From Aspidiotus rigidus (lineage: Eukaryota; Arthropoda; Insecta; Hemiptera; Diaspididae), in contig JAVHKY010000013.1 in the NCBI GenBank assembly GCA_035079385.1, forward strand, positions 310,001-374,000: DNA of 64,000 nucleotides, given 5' to 3'. A program made the position numbers and the translations under genes. Positions 1-11,886 of the stretch are shown here, piece after piece (within the stretch, counting starts at the first letter, position 1; every line of letters starts with the position of its first letter). Under the pieces are notes generated by a model, which saw only the letters and a list, made by a program, of their open reading frames with translations, was not told where the DNA came from and searched no databases.

Positions 1-1884
1 AACTTGTGCGAGAAAAGAGACGAGCTAGACGCAAATGGCATCGCTGCAGAAGAAGGTTGGACAAATCATTGTTGAATGCGCTCTCAAAGCGACTTACGAT
101 GAAAATCCGCAAATTTTGGAACAACTCCTTTCAGAGATATATTGAAAACCTTGATCCGACCGATAGTACAGACTACTCCATTTGGAAGGCGACTCGTAAC
201 ATAAAACGCCCTACACTACCCATCCCACCTATCAGAAAGACTGATCTCAGCTGGGCTCGTAGCGACCAGGAAAAGGCTAACGTGTTTGCCGAAGACCTGG
301 CTGCGCAATTCCAACCAAACGAGATCCCATCATCGCTGAAACTTAATACAGTTTCCAAACGTCGATGCAACAATATTGAACTCTTCACTCCTCTTATGAC
401 GGCCAAAGAAATCGATAAACTCAGCTGCAAAAAGTCACCTGGACTCGACGGGCTGACAGGAAAAATGCTTCGCGAACTATCTCGAAAGGGAATACTATTC
501 CTCACGTTAATCTTTAACGCAATAGTAATGAACAAATACTTCCCAGACCCCTGGAAAACCGCGAAGGTAATTGTGATTTTGAAGCCGGGTAAGCCTGCGG
601 AAAAACCATCGTCATATCGACCAATCTCCTTACTCCCGGTTGCGAGTAAACTATTTGAACGACTACTAATGCTGCGACTAAAGCCTGTATCATCGATGAC
701 AATGAAATTATTCCTGAATTTCAATTCGGCTTTAGAAGTAAACATTCGACAACCGAGCAAGCGCATAACGTCGCAAAATTAGCGAGCGAAGCTCTTGAAA
801 AGAAATCCTTCTGCTGTAGCGCCTTTCTCGATGTCGCACAGGCTTTCGATCGAGTCTGGCACGCCGGCCTCCTGCATAAACTGCAGACGATGCTTCCGCT
901 ACACTTTGTGCAAATATTTGAATCGTACCTCACTAGTCGAAAGTTTATTGTCAACTTCAATGATACCATGTCAACCATTCAAGATATCCACGCGGGTGTC
1001 CCACAGGGAAGTGTCGTTGGACCCATACTGTACAACCTGTATACAACCGATATTCCGACTTCTCCTTTGGTGGAAAGCTCAGAGTTGCAGATGACACTGC
1101 TATTCTCACCATTGATAAGAATCTACCTACGGCGACGAAACGGCTTCAAACCCATCTTGACAAGCTTACAAAATGGAGTAACCAGTGGAAAATAGCGATT
1201 AACACAGGTAAATCAGCTCACATAAACTTCACGCTACGAAAGGAAAAACCCATCCCCATACAGCTAAATGATACGGTCGTTCCTTAATTATCAGACAACT
1301 ACCAAATATCTTGGCGTACTCTTCGACCAGGGACTAACCTGGAGAGATCATATCGAAGCTAAAACCAAAGCCACACGGATAAAATATCGTTCACACTACT
1401 GGCTAATGGGTAAACATTCACCTTTATCGTTGAAAAACAAACGACTACCGGTATTGTACGTAGCTGTTATTCGGCCAACCTGGTCGCATGCAGCACCAGT
1501 CTGGTGCACAGCAAGTAAATCCAATATCGACAAACTGGAGAGACGACAAAATACCATTATCCGGAACATGGTAAATGCGTACAGGTACACGAGGAATGCC
1601 GACCTACTGAAGGATCTAGAAATACCCACTGTTCGTGAACTTATTACACAGATGTGTGACAAATACAAAAAACGCCTCCACGCACACCCAAATAGTAGAG
1701 CCATCATGCTCCTTGATAGTACGCTAGAAACTCGCCGCCTTAAGCGGCAAAGGCTACTGTTTTAAATTAAGAAAATGTATATTATCATAATATCCTAAAT
1801 CGCGTATCTATCGATGCATACTTCTAAATATCTACGCATGTAATTAGATAGTCGAAGTATCAAAATAAATCTTAAAAAAAAAAA
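1..1884 (+). mobile_element. Jockey-type non-LTR retrotransposon, 3' part, inactive
   Basis: This is the reverse-transcriptase half of a LINE of the Jockey type; the 5' end lies outside the window. Codons from position 6 read into the RT domain, with KSPGLDGLTGKML and YRPISLLPVASKLFERLL visible. The frame then breaks near 690. The next RT block (FLDVAQAFDRVWHAGL, then GVPQGSVVGPILYNLYTTDI) continues in another frame to about 1080. The catalytic box reads VADDTAIL at about 1084-1107 in a third frame, and the C-terminal region (TKYLGVLFDQGLTWRDHI ... APVWCTASKSNIDKLERRQN) runs from about 1268 to a stop at 1765. A short 3' UTR ends in an A-run at about 1873-1884. At least three frameshifts make it a fossil. 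Family assignment is by motif recall; a related arthropod LINE clade is possible. Confidence 0.9.
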
Positions 1885-1926
1885 ATTAGGTACATTATTG
1901 AGAAAGAATATACCAGTATAAGTTCA

Positions 1927-2170
1927 ATTGCGGATCTGGCAATTACATGCACATTTTGTAATGGAAAATTAATTGAAACTGAAAATCAAAATTTGTGTTG
2001 CGGGAGTGATAAGATTAAGTTACCTGATTGACCCTCAATGCCGGATTTTCTTCAAAAACTATTAGATGGAAGGGATAATAGATCTTCTCATTTTCTTAAT
2101 AATTTTTGCATAAATACAACAATGCGCTTTCAATGATTTCTTTAGGGTGTAATGCAGTTCCAAACATAAC
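1927..2170 (+). pseudogene. Helitron transposase N-terminal remnant
   Basis: The frame starting at 1927 reads a Cys-rich block, TCTFCNGKL ... NLCCGSDKIKLPD, then a stop. It continues in frame with PDFLQKLLDGRDNRSSHFLN and FCINTTMRF before further stops. The order (CxxC-type start, then CC with K-LP, then LLxG...S-HF-NN...N) matches the region at the start of Helitron-like replication proteins. It carries stop codons and no helicase part is visible nearby. The assignment rests on a short stretch and is moderate only. Confidence 0.5.
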
Positions 2171-2286
2171 ATATTTACAACTTTCAAAATTTTTGGACAA
2201 TTGTATCATTTTATAGGAAGTTATCTACCTCCTCCAACAATCCACAAAAAATGACAAATTTTTCAGCATACACCCAGAACTAAGAA

Positions 2287-2445
2287 TGCGCAAAGGATCT
2301 TCTGAAAGGACGGCATCCAACTATCAGAGAAGATATTAAGAACGAGATTGAAAGTTTAAAACAAAATATCAACGATGAAAAAAATGAAATTGAAAAATTG
2401 GAAATTAAAAGAATTAGATTAGAAATTGAACTAAAAGAATACTAA
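2287..2445 (+). pseudogene. coiled-coil C-terminal ORF fragment, unidentified
   Basis: An open stretch of 52 codons beginning CAKDLLKGRHPTIREDIKNE is followed by a highly charged E/K/I/L-rich helix ending in KEY and TAA. Such tails are common at the ends of transposon-encoded Myb/SANT-like accessory proteins, but no start codon or DNA-binding domain is visible, so I do not name it. It lies between the Helitron scrap and the large palindrome. Confidence 0.3.
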
Positions 2446-2639
2446 TGATAAATAAATATCAAGAATTTTGAAAATAATTTGAAATTTTATAATATTTGGC
2501 GGGCTTACGGCTTGTATATAATAGAATAGGAAAGTGCTCGGATTGTTTGTTTTTATTGCAGTTCTAGTATTTGTGTTCTTTACTCTTCGCGAGTATATTT
2601 CTCTATATGAAAGGGACTTGGAAAAATGTCAACTCTCGA

Positions 2640-5540
2640 GTTATCATATATAGCGGGAGATTCGAGAAAAATTTAGACTCTCAAACTATATTATACTAGG
2701 CTTACAGTAGGTCTCGGCCTTCTTTATACTAACTTTATCTAGGTCTAGGCTTCATTGAATTTTCAATACCAAATCCCATTTGACTCATAAAACAGGTTCC
2801 CTGCGTTCCTCGTTTAACTTTGTTAAGGAAGCCGTCGTTTTTCCAAGTCTCCCTTCTATCATGATATACAGCTCGAAAGTCAAAATTTCTCCAAGTCCCC
2901 CTCCTATCATATATAGCTCGAGAGTCGAAATTTTTCTAAGTCCCTCTCCTATCATATATGGCTCGAGGGTCGAAATTTTTCTAAGTTTTTCGCTGGACGA
3001 CGCACGGCGGACGGCAGATTTCTCAAATAGCCCCCCATAAAACAGGTTCCCTGTTAAAATTTCGACTCTCGAGCTATATATGATAGAAGGGGGACTTGGA
3101 AAAATTCCTATCACACATGGCTCGAGAGTCGAAAGTTTTCCAAGTCCCCCTCCTATCATATATAGCTCGAGAGACGAAATTTTTTCCAAGTTTCCTGCCT
3201 ATTATTATATGACTCGAGAGTCGAAATTTTTCTGTTTTTTGTTGGATGGCACACGGCAAATTTCTCAAAAAGCCCCCTATACAACAGGTTCCCTGTTAAT
3301 ATAGCTTTCAACAGCCTACAACAATAGAGTCTACTACTCATTGATATTATAAGTAAGTATGGGTTGCGTGACTGAATCAAAAAAGGTAAAAATTATTGAA
3401 TCTAAACATGATACTGTACCTGCAAAGAATTGTTGGTTCATACCCTTTTAATCCCATATTTTATTGTGTGCTTGCGTGAGTGTGTCAGCAGCCTGTATGT
3501 GTAAAATATGCTTTTTAAAAGGTGAAAATGGACATAATACCTTTTAAACTCTAAAGGTAAAAACGGTAGATTTAACTATCGAAGTGAAGAAAAACGTTAA
3601 ATAGCATATTTTACACATACAGGTTGCTGACACACGCACACAAACACACAATAAAATATGGGATTAAAAGGGTATGAACCAACAATTCTTTGCAGGTATC
3701 ATGTTTAGATTCAATTTTTACTTTTTTTGATTCACTCACGCAACCCATACTTACTTATAAGATCGTTCAGTAGTAGACTCTATTGTTGCAGGCTGTTGAA
3801 AGTTATATTTTGTTGTGTACTTGTGTGAGTGTGTCAGCAGCCTGTATGTGTAAAATATGCTATTTAACGTTTTTCTCCACTTCGATAGTTAAATCTACCG
3901 TTTTTACCTTTAGAGTTCAAAAGGTATTATGTCCATTTTCACCTTTTAAAAAGCATATTTTACACATACAGGCTGCTGATACACTCACACAAGCACACAA
4001 TAAAATATGGGATTAAAAGGGTATGAACCAACAATTCTCTGCAGGTACAGTATCATGTTTAGATTCAATAATTTTTACCTTTTTTGATTCAGTCACGCAA
4101 CCCATACTTACTTATAATATCATTGAGTAGTAGACTCTATTGTTGTAGGCTGTTGAAAGCTATATTAACAGGGAACCTGTTGTATAGGGGGCTTTTTGAG
4201 AAATTTGCCGTGCGCCATCCAACAAAAAACAGAAAAATTTCGACTCTCGAGCTAATATGATAGGAGGGGGACTTAGAAAAATATCGACCCTCGAGCCATA
4301 CATCGGCTTCCTTAACGAAGTTAAACGAGGAACACAGGAACCTGTTTTATGAGTCAAATGGGATTTGGTATTGAAAATTCAAGGGAGCCTAAACCTAGAT
4401 AAAGCTAGTATAAAGAAGGCCTAAACCAGGCATGGGCAACCCGCGGCCCGCGGAAGCTTTTTCTGTGGCCCGCGGTACGAATACCAAAATACAAAAAAAT
4501 GAAGAAATTTTCGTTGTTCAAATCAAAAAATGTAAAATTTTACACGAATTATTTCCAATATTTTTGGATACATTTAGTATACAAACAAACGTGAACTGAT
4601 AGAAACTTGTCTTTTTCAATTCATAGACAATCTCATCAAAATTGGGGGTCAAGTGAGTAGGTATGCTGCAAACGCATCAGAGCAGTCAAATGCTCATCAT
4701 TCAGCTTGCTTCTTTCCGAAGTTTTTGTATTTTTCATGAGCGAGAAAGCATTTTCACATACAAATGTAGACCTAAAGAAAGCAAAGGTTCTTACGAGTAT
4801 GTTGGAATATATTTAATACCAGGCATAATTTTATAAAATTCTCGCAAAGGCGTCTCTGAAAACAAAGTGAGCAGAGAAAAATCGGCTTTCAGATCTATTA
4901 GTTCCATTTGGTACTCTTCAGGCACTTCCATCGCACCAACGACGAAAGGGTTCTCAACCATTTTAGCATTTGACTGTTTTGGTGCATTTGCAACATACTC
5001 ACCTGACCCCCAACTTTGATGAGCTTAAGTTTCTCATCTAGTAACTAATAAATAATCAGTTTACGTTTTTTTGTATACTAAATTTATCCAAAAATATTGG
5101 AAATAATTCGTGTAAAATTTTACATTTTTTGATTCTAACAACGAGAATTTCTTGATGTGTGGCCCGCCGGATCATGAAAAGTTACAAATTTTCATGAATG
5201 CGGCCCGCGACGTGAAAAAGGTTGCCCACGCCTGGCCTAGACCTTCTATAAGCGTAGTATAATATAGTTTGAGAGTCTAAATTTTTCTCGAATCTCCAGC
5301 TATATAATTATGATAGCTGGAGTTGAAATTGTTCCAAGTCCCCCTCCTGAAATATATAGCTCGAGAGCCGAAATTTTTCCAAGTCCCCCTCCTATCATAA
5401 TATATAGCTTGAGAGTCGAAATTTTTCTAAGTCCCCGTCCTATCATCTATAGCTCGAGAGTCGAAATTTTTCCAAGTCCCTCTCCTATCATATATGGCTC
5501 GAGGGTCGAAATTTTTCCAAGTTTTTCGCTGAGGGCCATC
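2640..5540. repeat. large imperfect palindrome (foldback-like element) with 45-bp tandem units
   Basis: The left arm, from about 2645 to 3600, is repeated in inverted orientation in the right arm, from about 5310 back to 3865, once the inserted hAT element (4427-5234) is removed. Markers include AGATTCGAGAAAAATTTAGA at about 2667 and its inverse near 5280, ATTTGACTCATAAAACAGG at about 2777 and its inverse near 4340, and CAACAGCCTACAACAATAGA at about 3309 and its inverse near 4140. The centre holds a second inverted pair (TTTTACACATACAGG... blocks near 3495, 3608, 3850 and 3957). Tandem units of about 45 bp (TATCATATATAGCTCGAGAG and variants) occur at 2840-3000, 3060-3250 and 5330-5530. No convincing coding frame is present. 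Confidence 0.85.
4427..5234 (-). mobile_element. hAT-family DNA transposon (ZBED/GTF2IRD2-like), internally deleted, with 8-bp target duplication
   Basis: The ends are inverted: CAGGCATGGGCAACCCGCGG at the left, and at the right a sequence ending GTTGCCCACGCCTG, with GCGGCCCGCG just inside. The flanks carry an 8-bp duplication differing at one base, GCCTAAAC (4419-4426) and GCCTAGAC (5235-5242), the hAT hallmark. On the minus strand between about 4990 and 4640 a transposase C-terminal remnant reads VENPFVVGAMEVPEEYQMEL, then LREFYKIMPG, which matches the end of GTF2IRD2/ZBED-type hAT transposases. Only the C-terminal part remains, with stops. The element sits in the right arm of the palindrome, so it arrived after the palindrome formed. 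Confidence 0.88.
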
Positions 5541-6047
5541 TGAGCAGCTAAGATATTGCCTTTTATGAGCGATTGTATAAGAAACTGTAGATTTGTAGAA
5601 GAAAATTCTTATTTAACATAAATTATCAATTCCAAAATGAAGTATGTAGCCTATTATTATGAATTTAGCTAGAATTCCAATTTTTATCATGAAATTTTAT
5701 GAGAGTACCTCTCACATGAAACACTGCAATCTGAATTCTAACTACTTTTTTGGTTTTCTTTGTCATTCAACTTTCAAGGCACAAGGGTCAGAAAACTCAT
5801 TGATTCTCTTGAATTATTGACGATTACCCCAGATTTTTGGTATGTTTTCTCAATTTAAACTACATAATAATAAATAATTTAAAAGAGCGAAAAAATATGG
5901 AACTTTTCCCTCAATATTTCAATGAACTATTGCTCGAAACGTTATCCTACCAATACTATTAAAAAAAAAAAGTTTAACATTTTCGATTTGCCAAGGTCTT
6001 ACGTTAAATAAAAAAATAAAAAATAAATGTCCGCTGTAATAGGTAAG
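5541..6047. other. AT-rich intergenic stretch, no feature seen
   Basis: I see no convincing coding frame, inverted repeat or RNA gene between the palindrome and the 3' end of the nonstop gene. It contains only short A/T runs. Confidence 0.5.
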
Positions 6048-6053
6048 TTTATT
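6048..6053 (-). promoter_or_regulatory. candidate poly(A) signal of the nonstop/USP22 gene
   Basis: AATAAA on the minus strand about 205 bases beyond the stop codon at 6259. This is the closest canonical hexamer I noticed downstream. Assignment is by position only. Confidence 0.4.
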
Positions 6054-6258
6054 AATTATGCCGCATCGCTTGATTGACAAGTTTTAAACGAGTAAATAAA
6101 AAAAAATTATATACGAAATAAATAAATACATTATTACTCTAACACATTAACACAGATGGACCAATCCAAAGTTTTTGGACGGTAGTCAAAAAAGAAAAAA
6201 TAAAGACACAGATAAAATAAATAGCCCTGCACAAACGAATGCTTGTTGCGTATTTTGT

Positions 6259-8237
6259 TCAAGCATCGGAATAATCTACAACTTGTTTATGATAAAATAA
6301 CAAATACCTGAAACGAAAAAGTGAACTATAAGTTAATTTGGAACGGGAAAAAAGAAAACAAGAGACCTAAATAACAAAGTTAGAATTACGTACCCTTCAC
6401 TACATAAAACATCCAAAAGATCGGCTTTTGAAATGATTTCATCATTACACTTATACCACGTATCCTCGTGCAATCGAATGTATGAGGTATAATGACCAGC
6501 ATCAATAGAACCGTGGTGATTCACAACCGAGAAAAGATTATACTTGGAAGCTTCGGAGCCTCTGTAATACAGTTTCCAAAAATATTAGACAAACATGTAG
6601 TCTACTTAAACGAAGTTCGTAACAGTCGATATCGACATACCCAGAAGGAACTAATGTTACAGGAACAGGGCTGTTTGCCACGCTTAATGCCGCATTACGA
6701 TACTCAGTGGTAAATGGACCCATATTCAGTTCTTCTGGAAATTGAACGGTCGTCGAAATTTTTTTATGAAATCGATTCGAATGTTCGAAGCGCTGTAATA
6801 CCGGAAAAATTATTTCAGTGTAGACATTTATGAAGAATAACAAAGCTTGAAATAGTATACCCACTTTTAAATGAAAACATATGACGATCGGCAATTTGTT
6901 CACAGTCAGCTGTTTGGTAGATTCTTGTTGCATATTACATTTGCTGCATTCGATTTTTACGGTTGATCCTAAGTGTTCAGCTCGCGTGAACTGCTCCAAA
7001 CAGTCCACCAAAGACAAAATTTGAACTTGCGAATCCAAATTTATAGCTTGTGTATCCGTATGAGAACTTATATTTAAAGATATTTCTGTGAACTGTTCAA
7101 CCTTAGTAGATACACTCCTAGAAGGATCAATTGCTAGATTAATATATTAGATCTTTATGCCCTGACGACTAAATTTAAAATCGTGTACTTACCAACAAGA
7201 CTGACAAACTACATCTGACTGCAAAAGCCCTGCAAATACGTTGTGCACAATACAGGAACATTTACCACCACTTTGAGTACCGGACGCGCTTCCCTCAGTA
7301 GTAAGAGTGCAGTGCTTATGCAAAATATTCAACATAGTCATGAAAAATTCGTGAGCGTCTTGTTGTTCATAGCCGGCTAAGTGTTCCGCATTTTTCCAAA
7401 TCAAAGCCAACAGTCTATGCAAGAGTAATGTTCCAGTTTTTCCAGAATAGAACTAGAGATACAAGAAATTGCGAGCTCGTATTTCTTCATGGGGGTACAT
7501 TCATTTTTATGTAATTTATAAATTACTTCTTTACCTCTTGATATAAAGTGTGAACTTCGCACAGAAGGCATTTCGAGGGACCACCTTCAAAATTACAGAT
7601 ACTGTGTTTTTCGGCAAAAAAATAATCTCGAAGTACCGGCGTATGCATCAAAGTCTGAATGATGCAATTCATGAAGCACGTATTCCCGAGATTCAGTAAC
7701 CCACGCAAACCTAGAAAAAAATCCTGTACCTTAGACAAGTGGGTAGATGAATATCAATATCAAAAAGATTTGAAGAAAAGAAAAAGTCGAAAAAAAGTTT
7801 CCAGAATGAACAGACAAGTCAAAAATACATTTTCAGACAGTTCAATATGGTTGAGAACTAAAAGAAGGTAAAATATCTCAATTTTTAATACGCTCTTTAT
7901 GCAGTGAATCATATTTTTTTGAAGAAATTATTTACGATCACGAAGATTTTGAACGAGAAATTTTCCTAGAACTAAAATCTATCCTTTCTTCTTCAGAAGG
8001 CAATAAAATGATACAATAAGCTAGGTACAAAAGAAAAAAGGTTGGATACTTTTAAGCAAATGGTTCCACAAACTAAGAAATGATTTTCGTTTATATCTTT
8101 TAAAATCGTCCGGCTTGTGAGTCTGATTAGTAATTAACTTCATTACAACGTCTCTCTTGAAGTGAACATTTCACGAGATAGGTACATATTTAAATAGTTT
8201 TCGAAGGTGCTATGATGATCAGACAATGAACTCTCCT

Positions 8238-8269
<32 letters not shown>

Positions 8270-8911
8270 GGCATATCAAAAACATAATACAATCGAATCT
8301 CACCAATCGTACAATGACTGTGCACATATTGTCGTTCTGGATACATCTGCGATTCTTTCATAATATTCACCAGTCTTTGAAATTTCATTTTCAGCGTGTG
8401 CAAGCTAAACGTGGGCATTAAATTCCCCTGAACTTTATCCAGTACGTCATCGTGGTAAACATAACTGTCGCACTTGAAGCATTTTATAAATCCGAACTTT
8501 ATTTGAATACCTGTATAAGAAATGACAAAGGGCGATTAATAAATACATAATACGCCCAGGAAAATTGAAACTATGTGGATTAAAATGTAATATACCTAAG
8601 GAATGTCCATTTTGTCGTGAATGTTCTTCCATATGCTTTGTATTGCATCCGAAAAAGACGCATTGTAGACAAGCGTGAAGATTTGCCCCGGTATATTCAC
8701 ATTTGAAACATGAATATGTCTGTAAAATCACATCGTGGGATACCGGATGGTAATTCAATATTTTGTTAGTATTCTATGAGTTCGATCTCAAAGTACAAAC
8801 CTCTTTTACTTTCTTTTTCGGCCCAATGAAATTCTCGACAATTAAGTCGTAAAATTTGAATCCGTTACTTTGTACATAATGTTCATAATGCGGGCAAGTC
8901 GACAAAACCAT
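6259..8911 (-). CDS. not: ubiquitin carboxyl-terminal hydrolase Nonstop/USP22 (SAGA deubiquitinase)
   Basis: Nine exons join at GT-AG sites in frame: 8911-8801, 8719-8596, 8510-8304, 7710-7535, 7452-7193, 7117-6865, 6792-6641, 6561-6394 and 6307-6259, giving 499 residues plus TGA. Human USP22 is 525 residues. The N-terminal UBP zinc finger carries C6/H8, C41/C44, C54/C57/C62 and H66/H70/H76. The USP catalytic domain begins [16 protein letters not shown] (Cys159), with [10 protein letters not shown], the general base in DAGHYTSYI (His451) and the acidic partner in YKCNDEII (Asp468). The last exon (YLLFYHKQ) matches the USP22 C-terminus. The start is the first ATG after an in-frame TAA near 8955. 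The family removes ubiquitin from histone H2B in the SAGA complex in the nucleus and works with Sgf11, ENY2/Sus1 and ATXN7-type partners. All catalytic residues are present, so it looks functional. Confidence 0.95.
8241..8269. repeat. (CT)n microsatellite
   Basis: An uninterrupted CT run of roughly 14 repeats, inside the nonstop intron that follows exon 3 (8304). Confidence 0.95.
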
Positions 8912-9896
8912 AATAAATGGTAGATAATACCAGTCTACGCAGGACAGAACATTTTAACAGCAGAAACTCAAATTATTTTATAGAAAGCAAAGCCCACAAT
9001 TCGACAGTTGAAATGGGGAAATTCGCGACTTTTGTAAATAAAAAGGTTTTTGTTTTTCAAGAGGGTTACCATTCTATTATCTTTTCATTTTTTTAAAATT
9101 CGAAGTTGAATTTTAAGCGCTGTCCGCCGGCCAATGGCCTTCAGTAAAAAATGGATACAAACAATGTAATAATAATAATAATAATAATTCAAATATCACG
9201 AGGAGAGGAGGAATGAAGAAGCGAGAGAGAGAGAAAAGATATCTGGTTGAATTGACCGGCAAAATAATGAAAATTCATTCCTGTAGTTGTCACTTGCGTA
9301 GTATCGTCGACTTACCATCAAATTGCTTGGGTCAGCATTATACAAAGAATTGAGTAATTTGAAGACGTAAGAAGGCATCAAAGGAATGAACTTCTCTTAT
9401 ATTTTGTCCTTTAGGAAGCCGGTTACGAACAAAAAGCGATCACATAATCAAAACGATAAGAATACTCAACTTTTATGAGCATCATCAGCATCCGCGAGTA
9501 AAAAATCTGAGAGCCGCTACACCGCTAAACGAAGGCGTAGGGATTAAAATTCGCACTCCGCTCGTTCATTCACATCAGGTGATAAGAAGAAACAATAACC
9601 AATAACAAAAAAAAAATAAATATAAACACCAGCAGGTTTACCAACATTCCGGCGTCGACGAGGACATTGAAGTTATAATACTACCGTGGTTTAAACTTTA
9701 AACCTTCACTAGAGGGCGCTACTCTGCTACAGAAAGGGTGAACATTGAACACAAGAACTTATGTCTTATGTGTGTTTGTATGAAATTATTTTGATATTTT
9801 GAATACAACGAATCAACGATGCTGTGACCACGCTGTGACGTAGGCGTGAACGAAGAGGATTGGGATTAAAACTTCGAGTTGGGGTCGAGTTGGTAC
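8912..9896. other. upstream region of nonstop; (TAA)n run, no gene seen
   Basis: This stretch should hold the 5' UTR and promoter of the nonstop gene. A short (AAT)n run lies at about 9167-9188. I see no TATA box clearly placed against the start and no convincing coding frame. Confidence 0.4.
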
Positions 9897-10183
9897 TAGG
9901 GTTTGCAATATAACAGTTATTAACTGTTATAACCGATAACCGATAACCGAAACAAAAAAAGTTGTTGACCATTTGACCAATAACCGTTTCAAATTTTCAA
10001 GACCATTTGACCGATAACCGTTAACCGTTTCAAAATATCAAAAATAAAACGGTTATAACAGTTATGACCAATATTTTCTGGGAAATTTTCTGACCGTTTG
10101 ACCGATAACCGTTTAAAATTTAGCGAGTCCTGCTCCTGACCAATAACCGTTACCGTTATAAATCATTTTGGTTGCAAACCCTA
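9897..10183. mobile_element. hAT-like MITE with 12-bp inverted ends and 8-bp target duplication
   Basis: The 287-bp unit begins TAGGGTTTGCAA and ends TTGCAAACCCTA, a perfect 12-bp inverted pair. It is flanked by GTTGGTAC (9889-9896) and TTTGGTAC (10184-10191), an 8-bp duplication with one mismatch. The interior is built of repeated AACCGATAACCG / GTTATAACAG motifs and has no coding capacity. TIR sequence and duplication length fit a non-autonomous hAT element. Confidence 0.85.
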
Positions 10184-11096
10184 TTTGGTACCCTGACAAA
10201 ATCCACCTTTTTGTTCCATACTTTTTAAATGGAGGAATTTCATTCGCCATAATTAATCGGATGTTATTTTTTAAAGCAAATATAAGCATTAATTTTGTAA
10301 CCCATATTATTATCAATATCAACTCTGGAATCTGGATACAAAAAAAATTATCTAGCGCCTTAAAATTGTAGTGATTCGGACCGGGCAGCGCTAGCATCGC
10401 GCAAAATTTTTGAATCATTTTTTTAAAATCTCTCAAAAATGTGATCATCTGAAAGAAAATTTTCCACTCTTCAATTTTGTTCCTTACAAGTACACGCCTA
10501 AATTCATTATTTTTGGAGAAATTTAAGAAAAACTAAAAAATTACCTTTGGTTTCAAGTCACCATCACCGTTCGCTTATCAGTACTTTCTAGGTATTTTAC
10601 ATAGGCGACGCTAGCGATCCTACAATATGTCCGGTCCGAATAGAAAGGATATTGAAAAAATGACGCCTGTTTGAAAATCAGTGTAGTGCAAATTAATTTC
10701 GAGATTTGTGATCCATGGTGCTTAGAGAAAGTAAACAAACTTTTTTTACACGGACTTTTCCATAAGAAGAAAAATTGAATTCGATCATTTGCTCATATTT
10801 GAATAGAAGAATAAAGTGAGAAACAAAAAATACATTCTCAAAATACTTGAGATCTTCCAGATCTTGATTATCAACGTTGAATTCCTTATTTATTCCTCAT
10901 TTTGAAATACTAACACATGACTCAAATGTTCCCTGTGTATTCTTATATGGGAGTCGATAATGTTCTAAGCACCATCGCATGACTATCGCAGAATATCGCG
11001 CACTATCGATCAAAATTGCTCGATGTTAGCAGTTAGTGACGCCACGTGTACAAAGAGGATTGGCACTGGGACCTTAGACCTAACCTAACATGGACC
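10184..11096. other. non-coding stretch between MITEs
   Basis: No supported gene. A shared segment (AGAGGATTGG followed by A/T-rich sequence) occurs at about 9855 and 11055, suggesting an older dispersed repeat surrounds the hAT-like MITE. Confidence 0.4.
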
Positions 11097-11236
11097 TATA
11101 CTCTGTTCACATTAAGGAAGGATAGAAATATGACCTTGAGAACGGACCGGTAGATTAAAATTACCCGGAGCGTTCCGTTCTCGAGCAGTGTTCTCGAGGT
11201 CATATTTCTATCCTTCCTTAATGTGAACAGAGTATA
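11097..11236. mobile_element. palindromic MITE, TA-flanked, copy 1
   Basis: The ends TATACTCTGTTCACATTAAG and its inverse frame a 140-bp hairpin. The arms of about 47 bp include AAGGATAGAAATATGACCTT and its complement at 11197-11216. The outer TA dinucleotides fit a Tc1/mariner-type TA target duplication. There is no coding capacity. Confidence 0.85.
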
Positions 11237-11447
11237 GCCAGAAGCCATTGCCAGCGCCCAGCAGTCAGCACTGCCATACAAAGTTTGCTATTGGCAAGCA
11301 AAATGGACTCGCCAAAAACTCTGTGAGTAGTGAAAGCACTTGGGAGCGGTGCAGGGTACACTGCATTTAACCAAACATGACGAACTAAAGAACGAGGCAA
11401 AAACGCCGTTTATAATATTTTCCATTGGAACGAACGGAAGACCTGTG

Positions 11448-11886
11448 TTAAGGGTATGCTCTACCTAGTCCCTCACACGTAGACACACACAAAATATGTA
11501 TCACATGTTGCGATTTTTGCCCCGAGATAACTGATTAAATAAAGCATGGAATATCTTGAAACTTATTTACGTAGACAAAACTTAGGAAAATACGGCTAAT
11601 TGGTTCACACGAACTAATTTTGTTCATTAATTGTAATTCAACGAAGATGGCCCCTTCAGACGTAAGTTTAAACGTTTCCTCGAGATCATTCAGAATATTT
11701 CGCGATCTGTCAACTAATTAGCCGTATTTTCCTCAACTTCAAGAATAAATTACACCACGTTCCAAATCATTTTGTACATTATTCGATATGTTATATGTGG
11801 GCAAAAATCACTACCCGCAACACACCATTTTGTGTAATACACGTGTATTTTCTGTGTGTGAGTGACTAGGTAGAGCATACCCTTAA
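11448..11886. mobile_element. TTAA-flanked MITE with 19-bp perfect inverted ends
   Basis: TTAA occurs at 11448-11451 and 11883-11886. Just inside are GGGTATGCTCTACCTAGTC and its exact inverse complement. The 431-bp interior has no open frame. TTAA duplication is typical of piggyBac-type transposition, although these ends start GGG rather than CCC, so the superfamily is uncertain. Confidence 0.8.

Noticed and set aside
173..766. 197-codon open frame on the minus strand inside the Jockey element
   Set aside because: It is the antisense shadow of the reverse-transcriptase frame and has no recognisable motif.
2780..3304. Open frames with repeated SSRVEIF/SLSPSP-like units
   Set aside because: They translate the 45-bp tandem unit of the palindrome on both strands; period divisible by three keeps frames open by chance.
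3420..4040. Regularly spaced inverted blocks considered as a CRISPR-like array
   Set aside because: Blocks alternate in orientation and pair with each other as palindrome arms; there are no constant direct repeats with unique spacers, and the genome is eukaryotic.
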